The notes under the pieces: generated by a model
What the model was told of the DNA's origin: nothing
The model's database searches: none
The model's input: the letters and a program-made list of their open reading frames with translations, nothing else
Made by a program: the position numbers and the translations under genes
In this document: one piece after another, positions 1-8,654 of the stretch
Position numbering within the stretch: the stretch's first letter is position 1
Layout: every line of letters starts with the position of its first letter
Assembly: GCF_028765165.1 (NCBI RefSeq)
Contig: NZ_JARADB010000001.1
Span: forward strand, 868,001 to 932,000
DNA length: 64,000 nt
Origin: Paenibacillus sp. MAHUQ-63
Lineage (GTDB): Bacteria; Bacillota; Bacilli; Paenibacillales; NBRC-103111
Direction of reading: 5' to 3'

Positions 1-290
1 ATGTAGATATCTTCTGTACTCATACTTTTCTGCTCGGGAAGATATTCCGTTGTTAACTCCCAGCGGTTTTTCCGGATTGCGTTATGGCATTGATTTATTA
101 CAATCCGAACTAACCAGGGAAACGGGCGAGTTGGGTCTTTAAGTTGATGAATCGAGAGATACGCATTCATAAAAGCTTCTTGAACAAGGTCTTGTGCTCT
201 GCTTTGATCACGAACGTAGGTAAACGCTACATAGGTTAACCGATCATAATATTGTTGGATCCATTGCATAAATAGATCTTTCTGCTTCAA
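1..290 (-). CDS. ECF-type RNA polymerase sigma factor (partial, N-terminal part)
   Basis: Only the first ~97 residues are inside the window; the gene runs off the left edge. The translation has the sigma-70 region 2 signature of extracytoplasmic-function sigma factors (RDQSRAQDLVQEAFMNAYLS at about residues 27-46, then PFPWLVRIVINQCHNAIRK). Region 2 binds core polymerase and the -10 element. I chose the TTG at 288-290 because an in-frame TGA lies three codons upstream and an AGGTGA ribosome binding site sits 6 nt before it. Region 4 and any anti-sigma partner are outside the window, so the regulon is unknown. Confidence 0.85.
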   Translation of the reverse strand, partial: MKQKDLFMQWIQQYYDRLTYVAFTYVRDQSRAQDLVQEAFMNAYLSIHQLKDPTRPFPWLVRIVINQCHNAIRKNRWELTTEYLPEQKSMSTEDIY

Positions 291-797
291 TGGCTCTCAC
301 CTACTTTCTGCCTTCTTCTATAATAAAGACACTCAGTCAAGGAAAAGGTTTCAAAATTACTCATCATTACGAGTAAATGCCTTATGAAATAAATAAACTA
401 ATGTTAGCAGCCTGTTGTATTAAGTTCTATAATTCATTACTAGCAATGGTTGATTGGTTTTCCGTCAAAGTTTTTTTAGTAAAATACTCTTTGGCAATAA
501 TACTTTGTTATTGCTCAGAGATTCGGCTAAAAGAACCCATTTTTCCCGGTTACTTTTTTCTTTTTGCATACCGAGTCTCAGTTTCACCTTACGGAAAAAA
601 ATGATGTTCCTGTGCATGCATTCTTGTTGTTCTGTTGAACAACAGGATGCACATATGAGCATTGGCGGAAAAATTCGCAGCTTTTAATGAATAATCTTCT
701 TGTCACCCGACGACTGTCGACTGTCACACATACCTAATGAACCGCTTAAAACAAAGAGTCTACCAAGTTTGGTAGACTCTTTCATAAACCAAGAATA
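291..797. other. Intergenic stretch, no convincing gene
   Basis: AT-rich spacer between the sigma-factor start and the end of the secreted-protein gene. I see no ORF with a ribosome binding site. It holds a strong inverted repeat at 617-651 (arms TGCATTCTTGTTGTTC and GAACAACAGGATGCA, 4-nt loop) and the terminator at 750-782. Confidence 0.5.
750..782 (-). terminator. Rho-independent terminator of the secreted-protein gene
   Basis: Stem AAAGAGTCTACCAAG / TTTGGTAGACTCTTT lies just beyond the stop codon at 798. It has A/T tracts on both sides, so it could work in both directions. Confidence 0.8.
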
Positions 798-1397
798 TTA
801 AAACACTATTGAACCACTCACTATTACATTAGATGCCGATCCATTTTTAATAAAGAACCTAATATGCGTAGCAGATGCTAATCCACTATAACTATAACCA
901 CCGGTTCCCGGGTTTGCATTACCAGAATTCAACCAAACATCTGCTCCTGTATCAGTATTAATATGCCCCCATTCCATCCAAGTTGCTGAAGATTGATTTG
1001 TAGTGAAAGACATACCAACAACTTGATTAGTAGTTACAGTCCATGGGTTACCATTGGATTGTGAATAAAGTAATCTTACTCCCTGCGGAATTGTGTGGCT
1101 TGAAATTGGCGTAACACTTTGAATTGAAAATTCATTATTGTTTCCGGATGCAGAAACAGTCGGAGGTAATATGTAATAAAATATTTTAGTACCATCTTTA
1201 TCTTTGTAACCTGAATCAGCGATTATTGCTTCGTTAGGGTTATTGTGGGCTTTAACAATACTTTTTACAGATTGAGAAATAATTGCTTCTGTTAATACAG
1301 GCTCAACACTATCAGCACTCACAAGATTCGGTAGAAAAGCAAAGGACATTGCTAGTACAAGTGGTATTAATCTTTTGGATGTTTTCTTAAAAATGAT
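798..1397 (-). CDS. Secreted hypothetical protein, non-AUG start
   Basis: No recognised family. The first in-frame ATG (1349) lies inside the signal peptide: reading upstream adds KKTSKRLIPLVLA before MSFAFLPNLVSA, completing a positively charged n-region and hydrophobic core with a cleavage site near VSA-DS. The frame has a GGAGG ribosome binding site at 1405-1409 but no ATG, GTG or TTG after it; ATC at 1397 (7-nt spacing) or ATT at 1394/1400 are the only sensible starts. Either an infC-like AUU/AUC start is used or the start codon has mutated. The ~180-residue mature part is Ser/Thr/Asn/Gly rich, as in secreted beta-sandwich proteins. Followed by a terminator at 750-782. Confidence 0.65.
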   Translation of the reverse strand: MIFKKTSKRLIPLVLAMSFAFLPNLVSADSVEPVLTEAIISQSVKSIVKAHNNPNEAIIADSGYKDKDGTKIFYYILPPTVSASGNNNEFSIQSVTPISSHTIPQGVRLLYSQSNGNPWTVTTNQVVGMSFTTNQSSATWMEWGHINTDTGADVWLNSGNANPGTGGYSYSGLASATHIRFFIKNGSASNVIVSGSIVF

Positions 1398-1634
1398 AAT
1401 CAGTCCTCCAATAATTTAGTTTTAATAGGAATAAAGATAACTACTTGAAATTACTTCAAACAATAGATAGTTATTTTCTCCATCACATCCATTATATGAC
1501 ATGTAAATATATTCCTATCATATCACCAACCTCAAAATATTTTCAAGTTATTTACAATAAAATAAAACATTTGGATTTTAATTGCCAATTGTTTTATAAT
1601 AAGGATTAAATTTTCAAAAGTAGGTGGATATCTA

Positions 1635-1973
1635 TTGAAAGATAATTTTTTAAAAATAAAAAAGCTAAACTTAGTATTGATGATTCTTGGTCTATTATTG
1701 GTAATAGCGTTAGCCTTATTTTTAACTATAAGAGAAGAAGGTAAGACCTACCCATTGGTTAACAATTCGGTAGAAATGCCTAATTTAGTAGGTCAAACTA
1801 TTGATAATGCGATTAAAATTGCAGACTCTAAGGGTCTAAAATTAAATGTTTCTAAGGCCAAGGCCACTAGTAATCAGGTGGAGAAAGGCATTGTAATTAG
1901 CCAAATTCCAGCTATTGGAGAGTTAATTGAAATTAATTCCTTTGCAAATGTATATGTAAATGAGGGAGATTAA
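1635..1973 (+). CDS. Membrane-anchored single-PASTA-domain protein
   Basis: 112 residues. Basic N-terminus, one membrane segment at about residues 13-32 (LVLMILGLLLVIALALFLTI), then one PASTA domain (MPNLVGQTIDNAIKIADSKG to VYVNEG, ~47-110). PASTA domains of penicillin-binding proteins and PknB-type kinases bind muropeptides; here the domain stands alone on an anchor, so it may be a cell-wall sensor or accessory protein (inference). The start is TTG at 1635, supported by AGGTGG at 1622-1627 with 7-nt spacing. No operon partner is visible. Confidence 0.75.
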   Translation: MKDNFLKIKKLNLVLMILGLLLVIALALFLTIREEGKTYPLVNNSVEMPNLVGQTIDNAIKIADSKGLKLNVSKAKATSNQVEKGIVISQIPAIGELIEINSFANVYVNEGD

Positions 1974-2212
1974 ATCTCGAGGTTTGGGAAACTCAGATGG
2001 TTCACTGCGCCTGACGAGGAAATAACTTCAATCTAATTCTAGTAAATAAAGTTCAACATGATACAAATAAAATGATTCAATAGAACTATTTTTCTATAAT
2101 AAAATAGATGGTACCCTTAGATTGTTACCTCTTCCATATTAAGGAAAGTAATACGAACTACTGCGCAGAGTTCACGCTAAAACCAAAATATTAATACATG
2201 GAGGAATATTGC

Positions 2213-2716
2213 ATGAAAAAGGCTACTAAAGTATTAGTGCTATCTCTTGCTTTAATGAGCTCTTTAGTTAATTCTGCATTTGCCACAGAAACATTAAAAC
2301 CTTTTGGGACAGCTGCTGCACAGAAAAGTGGTATTAGTACATTTATTGATGTACCAAGTGGATGCTCTCTTCAATATTCCTATTTCGGTGACCTTTGGTA
2401 TGGCGGCAGTGGAGGAAGTTTCAGTACAAGTTATACCGCCAAAAGCATTGCATATTGTTCAGAAGGTGGTTACACTAGTCGCCAACGTATTGATGTAATT
2501 GAAGCAAAAGCAAGACTTTACTCTTCAACAGGGGGATTAGCTACCTCTAAAGAAGACAAAGAGATTAATACTAGCTATGCTGCAATTAAAACAGATGATT
2601 TATCAGGAAAGTATACGGATGGATATGGAAATCATGTCTTTAAAAACGCAGGCTACTTAGATTATGTTCCCGAATCACACGATACTAATCTTTCGCAACA
2701 GACTGCTCCTTACTAA
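2213..2716 (+). CDS. Secreted hypothetical protein
   Basis: 167 residues, family not recognised. I chose ATG 2213 over an upstream ATG at 2198 because GGAGGA at 2200-2205 is correctly placed for it and the product then begins with a textbook signal peptide (MKKATKVLVLSLALMSSLVN to SAFA-TE). The mature part is rich in Tyr, Ser and Gly with two Cys, and lacks membrane segments. A terminator follows at 2737-2768. Confidence 0.7.
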   Translation: MKKATKVLVLSLALMSSLVNSAFATETLKPFGTAAAQKSGISTFIDVPSGCSLQYSYFGDLWYGGSGGSFSTSYTAKSIAYCSEGGYTSRQRIDVIEAKARLYSSTGGLATSKEDKEINTSYAAIKTDDLSGKYTDGYGNHVFKNAGYLDYVPESHDTNLSQQTAPY

Positions 2717-2736
2717 TTATAATTTATGCATTTTAC

Positions 2737-2768
2737 CAAGGACAGGACTCCCTGTCCTTGCTTATTTT
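2737..2768 (+). terminator. Rho-independent terminator
   Basis: CAAGGACAGG-act-CCCTGTCCTTG followed by CTTATTTT, just downstream of the secreted-protein gene and upstream of the lipoprotein gene. Confidence 0.8.
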
Positions 2769-2819
2769 AGTTTTTGTGATTGTCGCCCATTAGATTATAA
2801 AAAATATTTGGAGAGATCA

Positions 2820-3761
2820 ATGAACATTAGGATAAGAACTAGTTTAGTAATACTCATATTTATACTAGCACTATCAAGTATAATCACATCTTGCTCAACT
2901 AATGATAAAATTGTTATTGGTAGGGATATAGAAAATTACCCCTATATCCCTAGAGGAAATGGGTTTTCATTTGGATTTGTTAGCGATGACTTAAACAGAA
3001 CAGTTGAAGAAAGAATATTTAATATTAAGCATAACGAAGACCTTGAATTGAATATAATGATTGCAAATGGTAAAGAGCTTGCAATGGACTTAATGGTGTT
3101 GCCAATAATTGATTTTGCCCCTAGAGAAGTAATTATTAATAATAAAAAACAAGACAGAATCATGTTTAATTTAGAGGCCCAAAAAGCATCGATTGTACCA
3201 GTTAAACTAAGTAACTTGGAAAAAGGAAGACATGATATTATATTCTTAATAATAAAAGATCCAAATAATCACGATATTAATGAAGAATACAGAAAGAGTA
3301 CTGAACTTAATCATGTTGTAGGTCTTAGGTTAAGTGTCATAGTGGATGAAGAAAAAATTCCTGAGCATCAAATTGTTGAGGGTACTACATTGGAAAATAA
3401 AGTCCTACAAGGGATCTTCTTATCTAAAAAAGATGAGCTAACGAGGTGGTTGATAGAAGACTTGGAAGGAACTAATAATATTCAATATAAAATACAAGTG
3501 GGAAATACCAGTGAAAGCGAATTGCCTTATGCTATAATTGCTTTGAAGGATTGGGTGCCGATAAAGTTTGATGGTAAATATGCCATTTTTGGTTCTGTGT
3601 CTCCCAATAAAAGGAATATTTATACTGAAAATCTTGACGTTCAAAATGTAACAAAAGTAAGTAATTTTACTACAATACTTATACCAAAGCCATTTCAGTT
3701 GTATAATCGACTTAATAGCATGGATATTGAACCGAGCTTACGTTTAGCATTAGTTAAATGA
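2820..3761 (+). CDS. Lipoprotein of unknown function
   Basis: 313 residues. ATG 2820 is preceded by GGAGAG (2811-2816). The N-terminus is a lipoprotein signal (IRIRTSLVILIFILALSSII then TSC-S, lipobox Cys near residue 25), so the product is probably anchored on the outer face of the membrane. The rest is a soluble, Ile/Asn/Lys-rich domain that I do not recognise. The stop codon overlaps the start of the next gene by 4 nt, so the two are probably translationally coupled. Confidence 0.75.
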   Translation: MNIRIRTSLVILIFILALSSIITSCSTNDKIVIGRDIENYPYIPRGNGFSFGFVSDDLNRTVEERIFNIKHNEDLELNIMIANGKELAMDLMVLPIIDFAPREVIINNKKQDRIMFNLEAQKASIVPVKLSNLEKGRHDIIFLIIKDPNNHDINEEYRKSTELNHVVGLRLSVIVDEEKIPEHQIVEGTTLENKVLQGIFLSKKDELTRWLIEDLEGTNNIQYKIQVGNTSESELPYAIIALKDWVPIKFDGKYAIFGSVSPNKRNIYTENLDVQNVTKVSNFTTILIPKPFQLYNRLNSMDIEPSLRLALVK

Positions 3762-4003
3762 AAGGAATGATTAGAATAACACAAACTGATTTGATAATTG
3801 TTCGTTTACTAATCTTATTAACACTCGGATTAGGTACTCTATTAATACTATTATTTCCAATCTTTAAAAATAAAATCGGTAAAATATTTGGATTAATAAG
3901 TCTAACCGTGGGAGGGCTTATCCTTATAATTCTTGTGTTCAGCACCATTACTAGTCCTCTATTCAAAGATATATTCTTTATTTCTAATTTCGTGACACAC
4001 TGA
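3758..4003 (+). CDS. Small two-TM membrane protein
   Basis: 81 residues with two hydrophobic segments (about residues 12-33 and 43-65) separated by a short basic loop. Its ATG overlaps the stop of the upstream lipoprotein gene (ATGA), suggesting translational coupling and a joint envelope function. No family recognised. Confidence 0.65.
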   Translation: MKGMIRITQTDLIIVRLLILLTLGLGTLLILLFPIFKNKIGKIFGLISLTVGGLILIILVFSTITSPLFKDIFFISNFVTH

Positions 4004-4103
4004 GATTTTTGATGAGGGTAATTATTACGCAATTCAACTGCAGAAATGTTAAGTCGTAAGGAGGCTTTCGCCTCCAATGATGAAAATTCAGTTCTCTACT
4101 CTA

Positions 4104-4149
4104 CGAGATAAGGTTCTTGTCAAAACCAAATGACAAGAGCCTTATCTCG
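4104..4149. repeat. 19-bp near-perfect inverted repeat
   Basis: Arms CGAGATAAGGTTCTTGTCA and TGACAAGAGCCTTATCTCG match at 18 of 19 positions around an 8-nt loop. No T-tract follows, so it is not a classical terminator. It could be an operator or a foldback element. Confidence 0.7.
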
Positions 4150-4245
4150 TTCGATTGAACAAGCATAAAAATTAAAGTCCTAGAGAGTCCCCTAAGATAT
4201 CAGGTACCGTGGGATCAACATCGTGGATCTGATTATTAAAACGAA

Positions 4246-4303
4246 GTACAACAAGATAATTATCCCTATAAAGCGTGCCAACGACAAGAAAATCCCTACA
4301 AAG
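4246..4303. repeat. Two left-end-type copies of the Tn7-like end motif
   Basis: GTACAACAAGATAATTATCC at 4246 and CCAACGACAAGAAAATCCCT at 4278, each followed by A-rich sequence ending AAAG. The second copy is nearly the reverse complement of the single site at 58462-58488 and resembles the sites beside tnsA at 52.0-52.6 kb. Direct tandem copies reading inward are the usual layout of TnsB-binding sites at a Tn7-type end. Whether this is the end of the element that carries tnsABC is inference. Confidence 0.6.
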
Positions 4304-4488
4304 CTTGCAATATGACTCATTCGAGACTATATCATGGACCCTTGACTACCCACTGAATTTTTGAACGGATACGGCCGTTCAACACGCCTCTTTGTTGGGG
4401 CCTTTCTTATTTCCCGCCACTTTTTGAGGAATGTGTATGCAATTTCAAATAACGTTAATTTCGACTCCTTGGCCATATGTCAGCACTT

Positions 4489-4618
4489 ATTATAGGTATT
4501 TTCCTGTCGTGCATATTGAAATTGCACTCATTAGAGGTATCTTCGTTTCGCGAAATTCTTAAATTTGGAGATTGTAGGGACTTTCTTGCCGCTAATGAGG
4601 GCATTTTCTTGTCGTTGG
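4489..4618. repeat. Four degenerate right-end-type copies of the same motif
   Basis: Sites at 4489, 4530, 4570 and 4594 follow the pattern TTRTAGGGAYTTTCTTGTCG in the opposite orientation to those at 4246. Together with 4246-4303 they bracket about 370 bp, like a relic or non-autonomous mini-element. Site 4530 is weak. Confidence 0.5.
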
Positions 4619-4696
4619 AATGCAGCGAACTTTATCTACACACCACCTGAAACCTATTTCTCTATCTATATTAACCTTATATATTGAGGCGCCATA

Positions 4697-4743
4697 AAAA
4701 GAAAAAGAGACCCTTATTTCTGGTTGAGGGCCTCTTCTTTTTA
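4697..4743. terminator. Terminator-like hairpin
   Basis: AAAGAGACCC and GGGCCTCTTCTTTTT form a stem with one G-T mismatch around a ~12-nt loop, ending in a T-tract on the plus strand. No gene is close on either side, so it may be a relic. Confidence 0.45.
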
Positions 4744-4989
4744 GAGCTTTTTAGAGCTGGTTGTCTTGTCGAAACAGCGCTGGTGGACAGAAAATTATTC
4801 TGATCCAACAACTGGAGGCAATCCCGGGTATCCGTATCCTAGAATTGATACTGAGCATGGGAGCCCTGACCATAAATCAGTACGAAGGAGCCTCCTTATA
4901 TCCCTTCCTGCCTTGTCAAAATAGAAGAGTTAGTTAACTAAATGCCTTCCGCGTCCCACATGAATATATTATTACCATATAATGTAGCT

Positions 4990-5070
4990 CTACTGCCCAT
5001 TAGCATGGAAAAGGCAGCCGCTTGATTGGCTGCCTTCCTGGTGTTTTTTAAGCTATAGTTCCCGCTAAAT
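4990..5070. repeat. Array palindromic repeat, copy 1
   Basis: CTGCCCATTAG, then stem GGCAGCC...GGCTGCC, then AAGCTATAGTTCCCGCTAA. First copy of the repeat found between most genes of 5-27 kb. It lies directly after the 3' end of the NUDIX remnant, as in the other gene-repeat units. Confidence 0.75.
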
Positions 5071-5095
5071 CATACCTCTAGTATCTTATAATTTT

Positions 5096-5329
5096 TTAAG
5101 TAATTTCTTTAAGTAATTCAATTAAGCCATTAGGATATAGAATTCTTTGACCGAGTTCAAAATCAGCAACTGGTATCCATATCGCATAGGCGATTTTTTC
5201 ACCTTCATTGACCTCAAATCGTTCTTGCTTATATAAATTTGGATCATTTAATTCTATTAGGTAAATTTGAGTTATTTTATGCCCAATATCCTCATCGATC
5301 TTATATATGTTTTCTATACATTTGACATG
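5096..5329 (-). pseudogene. NUDIX hydrolase, C-terminal fragment
   Basis: The reverse strand encodes about 78 residues ending in a stop at 5096: HVKCIENIYKIDEDIGHKIT followed by QIYLIELNDP and IAYAIWIPVADFELGQRILY, a pattern seen in the C-terminal half of NUDIX pyrophosphohydrolases. The Nudix box (GX5EX7REUXEEXGU) and any start codon are missing, so it is a truncated remnant. It lies between array repeat copy 1 and the next gene. Confidence 0.6.
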
Positions 5330-5391
5330 ACTTTTTATTATTATACTTATTATACGTCTAAAGTATACATGGATTTAAAGGAGGAAACATA

Positions 5392-6789
5392 ATGCGAAAA
5401 ATGATCAAAGTTGTCACCCTTGCTATAGCTGGAAGCTTAACATTGATATCTTCAACAACTACAGCTGCCACAAGTTCCTTTCCGGTTACAAAAGCCCCAT
5501 TTCCTGTTCAATTTAATGGAGTTACCATTAACAACCAAACAGCGCAATACCCTCTTTTGCTTCATAAAAACATCACATATGTACCAATGACGTGGGACTA
5601 TTGCCAATCGCTCGCACTACAAGTTAACTGGAGCCAAGAAACCGGCCTGGAGATTAGCAAATTACCACCAAAAGGGATTGAAGTTAAACCAGAGACTACT
5701 TCACGTGATCAATATTTAGAAAAAGCATCTATACCCACTTTCCCTATTAAAGTAAACGGTAAATCCATAGACAACGCTAATGAAACTTACCCAATATTGG
5801 TGTATAAAGACATAACATACTTCCCTTTGACCTGGAGATTTGTTCATGACGAATTTGGGTGGGTAACAAATTGGAACAGTACAGAAGGACTTCGAATTGA
5901 AACTGATCAAGAACAAATACTGAACAATATATTGTATGAAGATGACTCCTATCTCTACCTGGATACATCAGCTTCTTCACTCATAAAAGTTGCAAAGAAC
6001 TTGCAAAGTGACCCCATTCCATTAAATATTAGTGAGGCTGAATCGATTAAAATTGCATCTCTCAAATCCAGTGGAGCTACCATTATTTCTTTACTTGATG
6101 AAAAGAACGAAAAATTCGAGCGAGTGGGCAATACGATCCGTTACGGAGGTACAGACATTATGGACCTTTCTGCTGTAAAGTCTGTAAGTCATGATCCTAT
6201 AGGTTTTAAGACTAAAATTGCCGACGATATGGATCTTGTGGTGGTGGGAGCCCAAAGAGATGATGCCGATTCAGAAAAATGGTGGACCATACTCCCGGTA
6301 TATTACACCTATGTGGTAAAAGACCATGCGGCCAAACTCGTGCCTGGGTTAACACAACAGCCAACACGTTACATTAAAACATCCGATGGTTCAGTTTGGC
6401 TTGTTAGTGATGCGGATATAAATGTGTCTAAACCCACTAATGCTCGATCGCAAATCGGACTCATTAAATCGAATGCGGAAATTCACGGTTTCAATGCGGA
6501 ATTCAATAGTCTCGACGTTGAAATTGTCTCAATTAAAGAAAGTAAAATCATCGTAAAATCATTTAACAACCGGTTTGGAACTAATATAACGAAAGAAACT
6601 GATGGATTTTATTCTATAGACACGAATTTCTCAGTCCAAAAACTAACGGATCTCTCATCTTATTCTGCCTTCATTGATGCGAAGGGAAACACTTTTCTCG
6701 TTAATAAGGGCAATAGCATAAAATTAGTGAATTCCACCCAAACTTGGCATCGTTTCGACTATACATTAAAAAAGCTGTTTAATTTATAG
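5392..6789 (+). CDS. Secreted protein with two stalk (copper amine oxidase N-like) domains
   Basis: 465 residues, ATG preceded by AAAGGAGGA. A signal peptide (MRKMIKVVTLAIAGSLTLIS to TAA) is followed by two related modules at about residues 30-90 and 110-170, each with the pattern F-P-V/I-x-x-N-G ... Y-P-L/I-L ... I-T-Y-x-P-x-T-W ... G-L-x-I. This matches the copper-amine-oxidase N-terminal-like stalk repeats common in Paenibacillus cell-surface proteins. The C-terminal ~290 residues look like repeated beta-structure without a recognised catalytic motif. Probably a wall-associated protein. It is one of the few plus-strand genes among a run of minus-strand genes. Confidence 0.75.
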   Translation: MRKMIKVVTLAIAGSLTLISSTTTAATSSFPVTKAPFPVQFNGVTINNQTAQYPLLLHKNITYVPMTWDYCQSLALQVNWSQETGLEISKLPPKGIEVKPETTSRDQYLEKASIPTFPIKVNGKSIDNANETYPILVYKDITYFPLTWRFVHDEFGWVTNWNSTEGLRIETDQEQILNNILYEDDSYLYLDTSASSLIKVAKNLQSDPIPLNISEAESIKIASLKSSGATIISLLDEKNEKFERVGNTIRYGGTDIMDLSAVKSVSHDPIGFKTKIADDMDLVVVGAQRDDADSEKWWTILPVYYTYVVKDHAAKLVPGLTQQPTRYIKTSDGSVWLVSDADINVSKPTNARSQIGLIKSNAEIHGFNAEFNSLDVEIVSIKESKIIVKSFNNRFGTNITKETDGFYSIDTNFSVQKLTDLSSYSAFIDAKGNTFLVNKGNSIKLVNSTQTWHRFDYTLKKLFNL

Positions 6790-6881
6790 TAACAATGAGT
6801 CAACTAAAAAAGAGATAATTTAGTTAATTTCAAGTTTAGCCGCCTCCCCTAAGCTTTTATTTCATTTTTACCACATATTGA

Positions 6882-6976
6882 AACTAAACTACCCATTAGG
6901 TGAGCGAAAGGGTGCCGATCGTGCCGGCAGCCTCCCTTTGCTGTGTTTTGAACAAACGTTCGCCGTTAGTTCAATC
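6882..6976. repeat. Array palindromic repeat, copy 2
   Basis: AACTAAACTACCCATTAGG, a stem around GTGCCGATCGTGCCGGCAGC, then AACAAACGTTCGCCGTTAGT. The TTA at 6966-6968 is the stop codon of the neighbouring minus-strand gene, so the gene ends inside the repeat. Confidence 0.75.
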
Positions 6977-7355
6977 CATAATAATTCCTATAAAACTCCA
7001 AAACTTTATCCCTTCCATTCGTCTCGAGGTTCGCGAGATAATCTAATTCTTTGTCCGCTTCAGCAGTTTTTAATGTTTTTAAATATGAAATGGTTTCTTC
7101 AAGTCCCGCGCCTATAAGCAGTTCTCCGTCAATATAACAACCTGTATCGAAATCAATATTTTTTGCCATCCATATCTGCAATGTATCCTCAGCAATTCCA
7201 TAGGTATATAAAAGGATACAAAGTGTTTTCAAGTATTCATTATCCTTGCGCTTCTCATTTGAAGACTCTCTACCCAGTAACTCTTTAAGAATATCCCTGT
7301 GTTCTTTTGTTGGTTCTAGACCATACTTTTCAAGTAGTGACTCAGTTCTGTCCAT
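6966..7355 (-). CDS. Hypothetical protein ending in an array repeat
   Basis: 129 residues, family not recognised. A soluble, Glu/Leu-rich, probably all-helical protein (MDRTESLLEKYGLEPTKEHR ... FYRNYYGLN). The size and composition recall small immunity-type proteins, but I see no diagnostic motif. Its TAA stop lies within palindromic repeat copy 2. A single-gene unit in the minus-strand array. Confidence 0.65.
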   Translation of the reverse strand: MDRTESLLEKYGLEPTKEHRDILKELLGRESSNEKRKDNEYLKTLCILLYTYGIAEDTLQIWMAKNIDFDTGCYIDGELLIGAGLEETISYLKTLKTAEADKELDYLANLETNGRDKVLEFYRNYYGLN

Positions 7356-7426
7356 ATAATCATCACCGTTTCAAAAATATTATTAATAAAGCTAAAGTTA
7401 CTCGATAGTTTAACGACCTCTAAACT

Positions 7427-7774
7427 TTAATCAGATTCATATAGAAAATTCGCATAATATCCATGACCATCCAATATTCCAAATTCAACTTTATCTGGAA
7501 ACACATCTACTTCTCTATCTTTGAAAGCCTCAATACACATTTCAGCCCATTTCAACAATTCGTCAGGAAGACGATATAAAACAAGTTCACCATCTGTATT
7601 AGCGATAATTATCGGTTTGCCTGAAACAATTCCAGCTGAGTAAACTTCGTAAATAGCACCAACTTCCTCTACATCATATATTTTAGGAATGGTTATAAGA
7701 GGCAAAGCATTTGCACTTTCGGCAATCAAAATACCGAAATTATTGATTATGAAGTCTTCATGTTCGGAAAACAT
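7427..7774 (-). CDS. Hypothetical protein, possibly immunity-like
   Basis: 115 residues, no recognised family. Mixed alpha/beta sequence with a central strand-rich part (GKPIIIANTDGELVLYRLP) and an acidic C-terminus. It resembles the size class of SUKH- or Imm-type proteins but lacks the SUKH signature, so function is left open. Preceded by a plausible AGGTGATGG ribosome binding site. Confidence 0.6.
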   Translation of the reverse strand: MFSEHEDFIINNFGILIAESANALPLITIPKIYDVEEVGAIYEVYSAGIVSGKPIIIANTDGELVLYRLPDELLKWAEMCIEAFKDREVDVFPDKVEFGILDGHGYYANFLYESD

Positions 7775-7851
7775 TTGCCATCACCTTTTTTTAAACTATA
7801 GTGTATCGTTTGCACAACGGACTGAAATGCGACAGCCCTCTAATCTTTGAA

Positions 7852-7962
7852 TTAGTGTTTATTGTTATGCCCCGAGAATCCGTTGGATTGAATCTTATCA
7901 TACAAGAAAATTAATTCGATAAGTAAAAGAGCAACCCAAATACCAGCATGCCTTCTCAACAT
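7852..7962 (-). CDS. 36-residue single-TM peptide
   Basis: ATG at 7962 is preceded by GAGGAGG with 6-nt spacing, one of the strongest ribosome binding sites in the window. The peptide MLRRHAGIWVALLLIELIFL then YDKIQSNGFSGHNNKH has a basic start, one hydrophobic stretch and a polar tail. It is too short for family assignment; a membrane microprotein or toxin-like peptide is possible. It sits upstream of the 7427-7774 gene in the same direction. Confidence 0.55.
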   Translation of the reverse strand: MLRRHAGIWVALLLIELIFLYDKIQSNGFSGHNNKH

Positions 7963-8044
7963 ATTAATCCTCCTCAAGATTAAGTAACGGAGTTGTAGGG
8001 GTTAGCTTAAAAATACTCCCACAATACACACTTTTCGTTTTTAT

Positions 8045-8554
8045 TTATTCTGACCATAATAAATCTGTCATTCCAGACTCTTTTTGAGCTAATATTCTAC
8101 CGTTATTGGCATCACCGATGTCTTCTATTATCAATGTGTAAGGTAGCAGTAATTTCTTCCAATCATGTTCATTGGTTAATGCCGCAGAATTACTTAAATA
8201 AGATTCAACTACTTGTTTTAGACGATAGTCTGTTATTTTTGTGTTATCAACACCTATACCCACTTTTATTAAGTTCTTATTTTGATCACTTGCTATACCA
8301 ATGCGAATGATACCTGGTTCACTGTTTAATTCTGTAGTATTTTTTGCAAATAGATTGATTATTAAAGGAAATTTAATGGTGTCGTTATTGTTATGATGAG
8401 ATATGGAGACAAGAACGATTGTGAAAACCACTGCCTGTATTAGGGCAATAATTAATTCCTTTTTCCAATAAGTCTTCGCCCATGGACTGAACAAACGCAG
8501 CACAAGGAAACTGCCAATAAAAAAGCATATTATATTTAAGATAATTCCTTGCAT
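8045..8554 (-). CDS. Membrane-anchored hypothetical protein
   Basis: 169 residues from the ATG at 8554 (AGGTGG just upstream; an earlier in-frame ATG at 8614 has no such site). Two hydrophobic segments near residues 3-20 and 33-50 are followed by a soluble domain of ~110 residues that I do not recognise. Part of the run of minus-strand single genes. Confidence 0.6.
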   Translation of the reverse strand: MQGIILNIICFFIGSFLVLRLFSPWAKTYWKKELIIALIQAVVFTIVLVSISHHNNNDTIKFPLIINLFAKNTTELNSEPGIIRIGIASDQNKNLIKVGIGVDNTKITDYRLKQVVESYLSNSAALTNEHDWKKLLLPYTLIIEDIGDANNGRILAQKESGMTDLLWSE

Positions 8555-8654
8555 TGATTGCCCACCTTTACTAATGATTATTAGCACCACTATACAAATA
8601 ATCATTTTTCCCATTTATAACCTAATTATTATACTTTTCCATACACTGGAAGTT

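Larger units (their letters stand above)
4004..5095. other. 1.1-kb gene-free stretch with transposon-end-like motifs
   Basis: No credible ORF. It contains a 19-bp inverted repeat (4104-4149), six copies of a Tn7-type end-like motif (4246-4618), a terminator-like hairpin (4697-4743) and the first palindromic array repeat (4990-5070). It looks like a graveyard of mobile-element boundaries. Confidence 0.6.

Noticed and set aside
617-651. Reading the 617-651 palindrome as a terminator
   Set aside because: No T-tract and no gene end close by on either strand; left as an unexplained inverted repeat within the spacer.
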